Shown here one piece after another: positions 44,831 through 53,098 of a stretch of 64,000 bases of DNA. The translations under genes were made by a program, and so were the position numbers. Below the pieces are notes generated by a model. It searched no databases. It saw only the letters and a list, made by a program, of their open reading frames with translations, and was not told the DNA's origin. This stretch comes from an uncultured Eubacteriales bacterium (GTDB lineage: Bacteria > Bacillota > Clostridia > Christensenellales > CAG-917): assembly GCA_900547975.1 (NCBI GenBank), contig URIX01000004.1:6247-70246 (forward strand), in the 5' to 3' direction. How positions within the stretch are numbered: the first letter of the stretch is position 1; every line of letters starts with the position of its first letter.

Positions 44831-44898
44831 CAAAGTAAATAAAAACACATCTTTTAGATGTGTTTTTTCATTTCAAATCGATTTAACGGAATCGAACG
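44831..44898 (+). repeat. Direct repeat copy 2 with terminator
   Basis: ACACATC / GATGTGT hairpin and six T (44844-44869), then CATTTCAAATCGATTT and GGAATCGAACG; matches copy 1 at 43811-43875 in order and spacing. It terminates the phosphorylase gene. Confidence 0.75.
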
Positions 44899-44946
44899 AA
44901 CGTTTTGACCCAAACGAAAACGCTGTTTTATTAGAATCCGAAGCGA

Positions 44947-45024
44947 TTAAAACCACAAGCCGCCGAAGAATCCCAACATACCGAACAATCCGAGTATCGC
45001 AAGCATAAGCGCCATAAAATGCAT
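44947..45024 (-). CDS. 25-aa hydrophobic membrane peptide
   Basis: ATG at 45024 with AGAGAGGTGG 5 bases upstream, stop TAA at 44947-44949. The peptide is one membrane helix (MHFMALMLAILGLFGMLGFF then GGLWF). A promoter-like AACA-N14-CATATATTG lies at 45042-45068, the same motif as before the coat-like gene. Good start signals, promoter and a clean membrane helix argue that it is real; no family recognised. Small single-helix peptides of this kind occur in spore formation and in transporter regulation. Confidence 0.55.
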   Translation of the reverse strand: MHFMALMLAILGLFGMLGFFGGLWF

Positions 45025-45041
45025 AGTCCACCTCTCTTTTA

Positions 45042-45068
45042 CAATATATGAAACGATTATTGCGTGTT
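45042..45068 (-). promoter_or_regulatory. Candidate sigma-K-type promoter of the 25-aa peptide gene
   Basis: Minus strand AACA (45065-45068), 14 bases, CATATATTG (45042-45050), 17 bases before the ATG. Matches the arrangement at 27499-27526. Confidence 0.4.
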
Positions 45069-45290
45069 AGCACCGTTTCTTTCGACACCATAATATTCAA
45101 AGAAAATTTGCGATATTCGTTATCGGACATTAAAGCGTTATCGACATAAAGAAAAGCGGACTGCAAATCGCATATCCGTTTTTCTTATAGAATAGGGGAA
45201 AATTATGACTGTTTTACGTTTTTAATTGATTGCGCGTTTGTGTGCACTTGTAGCCAAAATTGCACAATTTTGAATATCTAACGTGGTGTT

Positions 45291-47234
45291 TTACTTTTGT
45301 TTGATAAGCGTTTTATAGCCTTTGTTGACGCGCATTGCGTTGAGAATCGCAACGATTGCCACTCCGACGTCGCCGCAAACCGCAATCCACATCGTCGCAC
45401 TGCCGAGAACGCCCGTCGCGCTCAACGCCATAATGAGAAGTTTTACGGCAAGAGAGCCGACGATGTTTTCGTACACCACTCTCATCGTCTTTTTAGAAAT
45501 ACGTTTTGCAGTGGATATACCCGTCAAATCGTCTTGCATAAGCACTACGTCGCTCGCTTCGATTGCCGCGTCGCTGCCCACGCCGCCCATAGCAATGCCT
45601 ATATCCGAACGCATAAGCACGGGTGCGTCGTTTATGCCGTCGCCGACAAAGCACAGCACGTCGCCTTTCTTCTTCTCTGCAAGCATTTGCTCGACGTTTT
45701 CCACTTTATTTTGCGGCAGCAAGGACGCTTTGTATGCCGAAAGTCCGATTTTTCCTGCCACGTCGGAAGCGATAGCCTCGTTGTCACCCGTAAGCATAAC
45801 CGTTTTGCAACCCATTTTGTTGAGTTCGCCGACGGCGGATACGGATTCGTCCTTGATTTCGTCGCTTATGAGAAGCGAACCGACAAATTCTTTGTTGTGA
45901 GCAACGTAAACGACAGTGCCTATTCCCTTGTGCGCAACATAAGGAATATCGTAGGATTTCATAAGTTTTTCGTTGCCGCAATAGATGCTGTCGTCGTCTT
46001 TTGTCGCAAGCACACCGAAGCCCGCTATGTTCGTAAGCGTATAACCGCCCTCTATTTCACCGTTATAACAAGCCACGATAGAGCGTGCAATCGGGTGATT
46101 CGAGTCGTTTTCCGCAATGGCGGCAAGACGAAGAATTTCGTCTTTTCTGTCGGCAGGCGCAACGGTTACGGCAAAGTTGCCTTTGGTGAGCGTTCCCGTC
46201 TTGTCGAACACGAATACGTTTGCCTTGCTCATAAGTTCGAGATAGTTGCTACCCTTGATAAGAATACCGAATCTCGAAGCCGCGCCAATACCCGCAAAGA
46301 AGGAAAGAGGCACGGAAACGACGAGCGCGCAAGGACAGGAAACAACCAAAAAACTCAAACCTCTGTATATCCAAGTGTACCAGTCTCTTGTGACCGCACC
46401 GCCTATAACCATAAGTAAAACGGCAGCCACGACCACGCTCGGCGTGTAGTATTTTGCGAATCTCGATATAAAGTTTTCCGCTTTGGATTTCTTGCTCGAA
46501 GCGTTCTCAACGAGGTCAAGTATTTTAGAAACCGTTGAATCATAGAATACTTTTGTCACTTCAACTTCGATTTGCGACGTCAAATTGACGCAACCGCTGA
46601 TAATCTCTTCACCTTCCGAAAGTTCTCTGGGAAGGGACTCGCCCGTCAGCGCTTTGGTGTCGAGAGTGGTTGAACCGCTTGTCACGATACCGTCGAGAGG
46701 CACTTTTTCACCGGGGTAAACCACGATGACGTCGCCAACCTTGACTTCGCTCGGGTCGACTTGCTCGACAATGCCGTCTTCCCTCTTTACGTTGGCGTAA
46801 TCGGGTCTGATGTCCATAAGTGCGGAAATAGATTTTCTCGATTTGCCCGTCGCGTAACTCTGGAAGAACTCGCCGACCTGATAGAACAAAAGCACGGCGC
46901 AACCTTCGTCGAAGCCCTCTTGTTCTCTGCCCGTCACGCTCGTGTAAATGCCGAGCGCAAACGCGCCGAGAGAAGCAACGCACATAAGCAAGTTTTCGTC
47001 AAGCACTTGACCGTGTACGATTCCTCTCGCCGCCTTGAACAGCACGTCGTAGCCGATGACCATATACACGGCAAAATAGAGGAAGAACGGCAAAAGCCAA
47101 CCGTACTGTCCGCCGACCGCCTTTGCAAGTCCGAGCGTTTTGTCAACGATGAGTATAACGAAGAATAAGCACAGCGCAACGCTTATGCGAATGAGGTTCT
47201 TCTTTTCTTTTCTAGATAGTTTGATTTTTTTCAT
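45291..47234 (-). CDS. Heavy-metal-translocating P-type ATPase (Cd/Zn/Pb type)
   Basis: 647-aa P1B ATPase exporting divalent soft metals. SCPCAL (transmembrane CPC site), DKTGTLTKG (phosphorylated Asp), ISDEIKDESV, MLTGDN and VGDGINDAPVL are all present, with eight predicted helices. There is no N-terminal metal-binding domain; that domain is a separate gene 190 bases upstream (47427-47645). CPC with a late helix lacking Cu-type motifs suggests Zn/Cd/Pb. No ribosome-binding site is visible. Fold-back element E lies in the gap between this gene and the HMA gene. Confidence 0.93.
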   Translation of the reverse strand: MKKIKLSRKEKKNLIRISVALCLFFVILIVDKTLGLAKAVGGQYGWLLPFFLYFAVYMVIGYDVLFKAARGIVHGQVLDENLLMCVASLGAFALGIYTSVTGREQEGFDEGCAVLLFYQVGEFFQSYATGKSRKSISALMDIRPDYANVKREDGIVEQVDPSEVKVGDVIVVYPGEKVPLDGIVTSGSTTLDTKALTGESLPRELSEGEEIISGCVNLTSQIEVEVTKVFYDSTVSKILDLVENASSKKSKAENFISRFAKYYTPSVVVAAVLLMVIGGAVTRDWYTWIYRGLSFLVVSCPCALVVSVPLSFFAGIGAASRFGILIKGSNYLELMSKANVFVFDKTGTLTKGNFAVTVAPADRKDEILRLAAIAENDSNHPIARSIVACYNGEIEGGYTLTNIAGFGVLATKDDDSIYCGNEKLMKSYDIPYVAHKGIGTVVYVAHNKEFVGSLLISDEIKDESVSAVGELNKMGCKTVMLTGDNEAIASDVAGKIGLSAYKASLLPQNKVENVEQMLAEKKKGDVLCFVGDGINDAPVLMRSDIGIAMGGVGSDAAIEASDVVLMQDDLTGISTAKRISKKTMRVVYENIVGSLAVKLLIMALSATGVLGSATMWIAVCGDVGVAIVAILNAMRVNKGYKTLIKQK

Positions 47235-47317
47235 AATATGTTTTGTCTATAATTAAGATTGAGATTAAGATTTGTTCGCTCACCCATAAAATGAAATATT
47301 TGGATGAAGAACTTGGT

Positions 47318-47442
47318 CACAATCGTTCTTTGAGATGAAGAACAAGGAAGACGCTTCTGCACGGCAATTCCAATTTACTTGGCGTAAATGAGTTGTCGTG
47401 CAGTGGCGTCTGACGCAGTTATTCGCTCAAAGAACGATTGTG
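47318..47442 (-). repeat. Fold-back element E at the HMA gene stop codon
   Basis: 125 bases. Arms CACAATCGTTCTTTGAG (47318-47334) and exact complement (47426-47442). The right arm encodes the last four residues and TGA stop (47427-47429) of the HMA protein, so the left arm is an inverted copy of coding sequence. Inner stems GACGC / GCGTC and CTGCACGGCAA / TTGTCGTGCAG. A truncated type 2 fragment (ATATTTGGATGAAGAACTTGG in two blocks) lies just beyond at 47296-47316. Confidence 0.92.
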
Positions 47443-47645
47443 CAGTCGGGTTCGATTTTACGGCAGGTCTTCACAACCCTCTTCATAATATCGTCAAAGT
47501 TTGCGTCATCGGCTTCGATTGTGAGACGTTGAGCCATAAAACTGACGGACGCGTTTTGTACGCCGTCAAGTTTTTGAATGGCACATTCCATTTTTGCGGC
47601 GCAATTTGCACAATCGAGATCTTCGAGTTTGTAAACTTTTTTCAT
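47427..47645 (-). CDS. Stand-alone heavy-metal-associated (HMA) domain protein
   Basis: 72 aa, one ferredoxin-like HMA domain with metal-binding DCANCAAKME (CxxC) and the beta-strand VQNASVSFMAQRLTIEAD. Cytosolic metal carrier or a detached regulatory domain of the neighbouring P-type ATPase, which lacks its own. AAGGAG stands 8 bases before the ATG. An ArsR-type operator lies upstream (47726-47741). Confidence 0.93.
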   Translation of the reverse strand: MKKVYKLEDLDCANCAAKMECAIQKLDGVQNASVSFMAQRLTIEADDANFDDIMKRVVKTCRKIEPDCTIVL

Positions 47646-47725
47646 TTTCGTTTCTCCTTAACCATTTATATACTTCCCTTTCGAGACAAATCCTATATCG
47701 GTTTGTTTGTTGAACAGTTGGATTG

Positions 47726-47741
47726 TTGAACAACTGTTCAA
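47726..47741. promoter_or_regulatory. ArsR/SmtB-type operator before the HMA gene
   Basis: Perfect palindrome TTGAACAACTGTTCAA, with an extra half-site TTGAACAG at 47710-47717. Resembles SmtB/CadC operators (TGAACA..TGTTCA). Confidence 0.65.
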
Positions 47742-47796
47742 ATATTGCTTCTAAAAAATCAGGGGTTTGCACCCTGCGTTTTTAGACGGCGAGGAA

Positions 47797-48126
47797 TTAT
47801 TTTTCCTCGTTGACGTGAGTCAGACCGCACTGCATTATGAGCGTAACGTGGTCGTCGTCGAGAGAATATCTGACTTCCTTACCTTCTTTTGTGCCTTTGA
47901 CGAGTTTGATTGCGCGAAGCACGCGAAGTTGGTGAGATACGGCGGAAGTGGTCATACCGAGTTTGTCGGCGATGTCCCCTACGTTCATATCGCTTGCTTG
48001 CAAGCAACTCAAAATTTTAACGCGGGTCGGGTCGCCAAGAGCCTTGAACAATTCTGCAAGCGCAGATACCACGTCGTCGGCAGGAAGCGTTGAATTTTGG
48101 GTGTTGTCTTTGATTTCTACTGTCAT
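47797..48126 (-). CDS. ArsR/SmtB family metal-sensing repressor
   Basis: 109-aa winged-helix repressor (LFKALGDPTRVKILSCL, VGDIADKLGMTTSAVSHQLRVLRAIKLVKGTKEGKEVRYSL). The alpha-3 position reads DMNVGDIAD instead of the CxC of CadC, while helix alpha-5 carries DDDHVTLIMQ..LTHVNEE, the Asp-His/His-Glu pattern of Zn-sensing SmtB/CzrA. So zinc (or cobalt) sensing through the alpha-5 site is likely. I start at ATG 48126 (GGAGAG upstream); GTG 48141 would run through the ribosome-binding site. Confidence 0.92.
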   Translation of the reverse strand: MTVEIKDNTQNSTLPADDVVSALAELFKALGDPTRVKILSCLQASDMNVGDIADKLGMTTSAVSHQLRVLRAIKLVKGTKEGKEVRYSLDDDHVTLIMQCGLTHVNEEK

Positions 48127-48141
48127 CTTTCTCTCCAACAC

Positions 48142-48164
48142 TTGAACTGTTATTCAAATGTTCA
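48142..48164. promoter_or_regulatory. ArsR/SmtB-type operator before the repressor gene
   Basis: TTGAACTGTTATTCAAATGTTCA contains TGAAC and GTTCA half-sites in inverted order, 16 bases before the repressor ATG; matches the pattern at 47726-47741. Confidence 0.55.
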
Positions 48165-48419
48165 TTTATATATTATTCCCGATTAAGTCGTTTGTCAACG
48201 AATATTTGCAAAAATATTAATTATTTTTCGGATACTTTTTCCGCTTTTCGGCACTGCGGCAGATTTTCGGCGCGCAATATCAATCAAAGTGTAAACTATC
48301 GAACAAAATCCGATTTCACAGAAAAACTTTTCAGATTCGATATTGATTTTAATTTATATTTAATGTACAATCGTATAGAAAGAATTATTTGCGCGCGTAT
48401 GCGTGCATAAGGAGGAAAT

Positions 48420-51400
48420 ATGAGCAACAAAATGCAAAGACATCTGCCTTTGGTGTTCGTCGTCGCTCTCGCAATCGTTCTTGCGAGCGTTATGACGTTC
48501 TCGATTGCAGGCATTGCAAACGCCGACAGTCAAAAGACGCCGACCAACTCTCTTATGATCGGTCAATTCAGCGACATTCACTACTTCCCCGTCGACGATT
48601 GCTATCAAGACATCCAAAGTCCCGACTACAAAACGAGCGACTTCTACAATTCTATGACGGGCGACACCAAACTCGTTATGGAAAGCGGTATGATCCTCAA
48701 ACAACAAATCGAGCAATACATTGCCGACGCGAAGAAAGGAAAAGCACCGCAATACGTTTTCGCTTCGGGCGACCTTAGCAAAAACGGCGAGGTCACCGCT
48801 CTCGTTGACGTTGCAAACGCATTGCGTTATATGCAAAACGAGATAAGAAAGATATCGGGTTATGAGAACTTCCAAGTTTTCGCAACGCCGGGCAACCACG
48901 ACCTTTACAACACGTCGGGCGCGCTCTACTCGAAAACCGACGGTTCTAAACGCGTTTCCGACGCGTTGACGACGATGCAATTCGCTCTCGTCTTTGCAGG
49001 TTTGGGCTATCCGAACGCAAACCTTGACGGAAGCGACGGCGCAATCAACCTCACAGAGTATTTGCCCGCAGAGTACTGGTACGGCGAGTACACAACCGAT
49101 TATATTCCGTCCAAAAACGCGGATACGCTTGAAATCCACTACTACAACGAGCACATCGAAGCGGTCAACAACATGAACGCTTCCAAAACAACCGCCGACA
49201 AACTCAACGAATACTATCAAATCGGCGACGTAAACAACGCTCTTTCCTTGTCGGCGGAAATCAAAGTTGCCGACTATAAGGATTATGCGCTTATGGTTAT
49301 CGACGCTCACGATAGAGAGTCGGCGGAAGTCGGCGCATACGTCAGAGTGAACGAAGCGGAATATAACGTTATCCGCAACAACAAGCAAGCAAACGGCGAA
49401 AATTACACTTTCTACGGCGCAACCGAAGAAGGCGCGGTCGATACCTCGACGACAATCGATGCCGAAGCCGCTTTCGCTGCAGGTAAAACCGTGTTCCGTT
49501 CGACAGGTCTCGACCACCTCTGCGGCGGCAGACTCACCGAAGGCGTGCTCGATTGGATGGAAAAATTCTGTGACGCAAGAAACGCTGCCTCTAATCTCGG
49601 TGAAGCCACCGTCATCGCTTGCTTCCACCAGAACGCGCTTCCGCACTGGGAAATGGAAGACGAAATCCTCAAAGACTTCACCATCTACAACTGGGAAAAC
49701 ACCGCAAAACGCTTGCTCGATATGGGCACTCGCTACGTCTTCACGGGACATATGCACGTTTGCGACGCTATGACCTACACCGACGTAGAGGGCAGAACGC
49801 TCTACGATTTCCAAACGGGTTCTTGCGTAAGTTACTATTCACCCAGAAGATACACCACACTCGAAAGATATAACTTTGACGGAAAACTCGGCGAAGCCTG
49901 CATTTCTTCCGTATTCTGCCTCGACGACATAAGCGCAACGCCGTTTAAGGAAGTGCCGAGCCACAACGTGTTCACCGCACCGGCATTCAACGACGAAACT
50001 TTCCAAACCGCATACAAGGCGTACAAACTCGACCCCACCGAAGCAAAATGGCAGGCTGTCGTTGCAACCAACCCCGACTATCTCGCATATATGATTAACT
50101 ACGAGAATATGAACGCGCTCGGTTACAACGATTACATCAACGAACAAATCTATTCGATTCTTGTTGAAAGAGTTGTCGATCATTTCCTCAATCAAAGTAC
50201 AATAGACGGACTCGTAGGCTCCGTTATGAATATGGTTGGCGGCGACAACACCGTACTCGGAATAGTCCGCAGCACCTTGTTTGCCGACTTCAAAAAGAGC
50301 GAAGACCCCGATTTGTACAAAGAATACGGCAATTTGGACGCCGATGAAAAGGCCGACGCCCTCAACGGACTTGTCAAATACATTCTCGACACCGTTCTCG
50401 AAGGCGTGACGTACGTCCATAACGACACGAATTACAATTCCGCACTCGACCTCGTAAATGCGGTCGTCAACGAAGTGCTTTCTTGGAAATTCGGCGACGA
50501 CAGCATCGTATCCGCAGTCAATCCGAGAAATAGCGGCAAGATGCTCATTACCGATATCGCTGCATTCATTATGACCGCTCATACGATGGGTATGGAAATT
50601 TCTCTCGACGAGACCGCAGAATCCATCAAGGCGATTTTCGGCGAGGAACAAAAAGTCGAAGACGGCAAGGATTACCTTTTCAAGCACCCCTACAACCCCA
50701 CCTATCGTTTGCGTATGGTAGCGGCGGTAAACGATATGCACGAGCAACTCATCAGCGGCAAATTCGTTGAAAATTTGCTCACGACGTTGCTGAATCCCAT
50801 CTTTACCGAAGACGGTTCGTTGCTCAAAACCATTCTCAATCATAAGTTCGATTTCGGCGACGCGGTTGACAAAGGCTATATGACAGAAGCGGCGTTTGAA
50901 CACCTCAAAAAAGGTTTGGGCTCGAAACTTCCGTCCGTTTTGAATATGACGGCAGTCAAAAACGTTCTTGCAAAACTCGGCGTTGAAATTTCCCTTCCCG
51001 CAGACTACTCTATCGACGCGGAAAACTTCGTTCTCGTCAACGTTATCAACGATTTGCTTCCCGCAATCAAGACTCTCGTTGCGAAACTTCTCGGCTTCTC
51101 GCTCGAAGGTCCGGACGTTATATCCATCGTTCAAAATTTCCTCGACAGTTATCTCGTCGACAGTTTCTACAAGGGACTCGGCGGCATTGCCGACGACATC
51201 GTGATTACGTTTGCAACCGACGTCTATCCCGATATGGACGACTTTGCTACCCCCCAAAAGCCTTCATACTATCAACCCAACAAAGCGTATGAAAAGGACG
51301 GCGTGCGCCTCTCTTACCTCAGCACTCTCAACGAAGGCTCTAAGGTCGGCGCAGAATTCAACGCGGCAACGCAAGACAACGGCAGAGTTCCTTCTCGCGT

Positions 51401-52988
51401 GACTGCAAACTTCGATACTGCCAACTCTACAACTTCCTACACGATTAAGTTCTACACCGAAGAAAACGTGTACGGAACGTTCAGACTCTTTGACGAAAAC
51501 GGCAACAAGATAGGCGATGTAAGCACTTCTAAATCCGCCGCGCTCAAAGCGTATGCGACAAACAAGACCGATTATCTCGACACGACGGCTTACAAAGAGT
51601 TCTCGAACGGAGTAAAAGCGACGGTATTCACTCAAACCAAACCGCAATACATTCCGCTCATCGACCTCGGACTTCTCTGCCTCACTCACGGTCAAATCGT
51701 CGACAAGGACAACAACGACAAGCCGTACGTCTACGGTGACCGTGACAAAGCGGTTGCAAACAGCGTTATTTACTGGAACGTCCACACCGTCACCATCAAC
51801 GGTCTCGAAGCAGGCAAAACCTACTACTACGACATTCTCGGCAACTACGAAACCGACGGCGAACCCCTCGAATTCTCTTTGGTCGAATACATCAAGACTC
51901 AAGGCTACGAAGGCAACGCCCTCACGTTCACGACGGCTGTCGGCAGAGACGTAGACGCATTCGAATTCCTCACTATCGCGGACATTCAGGGTATGATTCA
52001 GAGTATGTACGACAACAGCCACGAGGCAGTCGACGCACTTCTTAAAGACGAAAGAGTCAACGCCTTCGATTTCATTCTCAACGCAGGCGATATGTGCGAC
52101 AACGGCAAGAACTTCAATCAATGGGGTATGGCTCTCGACACCTATCAAGACCTCACGCTCAACACTTCCGTATTCTTCACGTCGGGCAACCACGAGAACA
52201 ATACGGGCGCAATGGGCAGATACTTCAACTACACCGAAAAGGTCGGCGAAGAAATTAAGGCAATAAGCGGCGAATACTATTCCTTCGATTACGCAAACGC
52301 ACACTTCACCGTTCTCAACACCAACGACGCGTCCACCGACGGACTCGGCGAGGCTCAACTCGAATGGCTCAAAAACGACCTTGCGAACACAGACGCTAAA
52401 TGGAAATTCGTGCTTATGCACAAGAGTTTGTACAGCGCAGGTTCGCACGCGTTCGACGGCGAAGTCAAGGCTATGAGAGGGCAACTCACCACTCTCTTTG
52501 CAGAGCAAGGCGTAAACGTCGTGTTCGGCGGTCACGACCACTCCTACACCGCCACCTATCTCGTTGACAAAGACGGCAAGGTCGTTGACAAAACGAGCAA
52601 AGACGGCGTGCGTTACACCGGCGACGGCGTTCTCTACATCACGCTCGGCACACTCGGCACGAAGTTCTACAACTATAGAGAGAACGATATGACCACCGAC
52701 AAATTCAACAAGGACGACAGCATACTTCACACGCTCGATTCTCAAACGTTCGGCAAGGTCAAAGTCGAAGGCGACACGATCACTTTCACGGGTTACTACT
52801 TCAACAGAGCAACCGGCAAAATCGATCAAATCGGCAACAGCACCGTTCTCGGCACAACGCCTATAAAGGACAACAAACTTACGGTTATCCTTCTTTCCAC
52901 CCTCATTCCGGGCGTGGCAGTGATAGGCGTAGGCACAGGACTTGGCGTCTACTTCGCAAAGAAGAAAAAAGCAAAAATCAGTGCTTAA
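48420..52988 (+). CDS. Large cell-surface protein with two metallophosphoesterase domains
   Basis: 1522 aa. Signal peptide (residues 1-35, cut near NAD). First calcineurin-fold domain about 45-460: FSDIHYF (52-54 DIH), ASGDLS, GNHDLYN, FHQN, GHMH (443-446). A helical middle region of about 500 residues has no family I recognise. Residues 1000-1175 include an Ig/FN3-like segment (VTINGLEAGKTYYYDILGNY) as in purple acid phosphatases. Second phosphoesterase about 1180-1400: IADIQGM, NAGDMCDN, SGNHENN, MHKSL, GGHDHSY. A C-terminal membrane helix and KKKKAK tail anchor it. GGAGG precedes the ATG. Likely releases phosphate from external esters or nucleotides. Confidence 0.88.
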   Translation: MSNKMQRHLPLVFVVALAIVLASVMTFSIAGIANADSQKTPTNSLMIGQFSDIHYFPVDDCYQDIQSPDYKTSDFYNSMTGDTKLVMESGMILKQQIEQYIADAKKGKAPQYVFASGDLSKNGEVTALVDVANALRYMQNEIRKISGYENFQVFATPGNHDLYNTSGALYSKTDGSKRVSDALTTMQFALVFAGLGYPNANLDGSDGAINLTEYLPAEYWYGEYTTDYIPSKNADTLEIHYYNEHIEAVNNMNASKTTADKLNEYYQIGDVNNALSLSAEIKVADYKDYALMVIDAHDRESAEVGAYVRVNEAEYNVIRNNKQANGENYTFYGATEEGAVDTSTTIDAEAAFAAGKTVFRSTGLDHLCGGRLTEGVLDWMEKFCDARNAASNLGEATVIACFHQNALPHWEMEDEILKDFTIYNWENTAKRLLDMGTRYVFTGHMHVCDAMTYTDVEGRTLYDFQTGSCVSYYSPRRYTTLERYNFDGKLGEACISSVFCLDDISATPFKEVPSHNVFTAPAFNDETFQTAYKAYKLDPTEAKWQAVVATNPDYLAYMINYENMNALGYNDYINEQIYSILVERVVDHFLNQSTIDGLVGSVMNMVGGDNTVLGIVRSTLFADFKKSEDPDLYKEYGNLDADEKADALNGLVKYILDTVLEGVTYVHNDTNYNSALDLVNAVVNEVLSWKFGDDSIVSAVNPRNSGKMLITDIAAFIMTAHTMGMEISLDETAESIKAIFGEEQKVEDGKDYLFKHPYNPTYRLRMVAAVNDMHEQLISGKFVENLLTTLLNPIFTEDGSLLKTILNHKFDFGDAVDKGYMTEAAFEHLKKGLGSKLPSVLNMTAVKNVLAKLGVEISLPADYSIDAENFVLVNVINDLLPAIKTLVAKLLGFSLEGPDVISIVQNFLDSYLVDSFYKGLGGIADDIVITFATDVYPDMDDFATPQKPSYYQPNKAYEKDGVRLSYLSTLNEGSKVGAEFNAATQDNGRVPSRVTANFDTANSTTSYTIKFYTEENVYGTFRLFDENGNKIGDVSTSKSAALKAYATNKTDYLDTTAYKEFSNGVKATVFTQTKPQYIPLIDLGLLCLTHGQIVDKDNNDKPYVYGDRDKAVANSVIYWNVHTVTINGLEAGKTYYYDILGNYETDGEPLEFSLVEYIKTQGYEGNALTFTTAVGRDVDAFEFLTIADIQGMIQSMYDNSHEAVDALLKDERVNAFDFILNAGDMCDNGKNFNQWGMALDTYQDLTLNTSVFFTSGNHENNTGAMGRYFNYTEKVGEEIKAISGEYYSFDYANAHFTVLNTNDASTDGLGEAQLEWLKNDLANTDAKWKFVLMHKSLYSAGSHAFDGEVKAMRGQLTTLFAEQGVNVVFGGHDHSYTATYLVDKDGKVVDKTSKDGVRYTGDGVLYITLGTLGTKFYNYRENDMTTDKFNKDDSILHTLDSQTFGKVKVEGDTITFTGYYFNRATGKIDQIGNSTVLGTTPIKDNKLTVILLSTLIPGVAVIGVGTGLGVYFAKKKKAKISA

Positions 52989-52995
52989 CTAAAAA

Positions 52996-53027
52996 ATGCG
53001 CTCACCGAACGGTGAGCGCTTTTTTTT
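52996..53027 (+). terminator. Terminator of the surface phosphoesterase gene
   Basis: GCGCTCACC / GGTGAGCGC stem with GAAC loop and eight T, 10 bases after the stop codon. Confidence 0.9.
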
Positions 53028-53028
53028 A

Positions 53029-53083
53029 ATTAATAATGAATAATTAATAATTAATAATTTTGGGTGGGCTCTGCCCACACCCG
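53029..53083. repeat. GC-hairpin plus AATTATT repeat, copy 2 (inverted)
   Basis: TTAATAATT-type tandem units followed by GGGTGGGC / GCCCACACCC hairpin; inverse orientation to copies 1, 3 and 4. Confidence 0.8.
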
Positions 53084-53098
53084 ATTAAATATCTGCAA

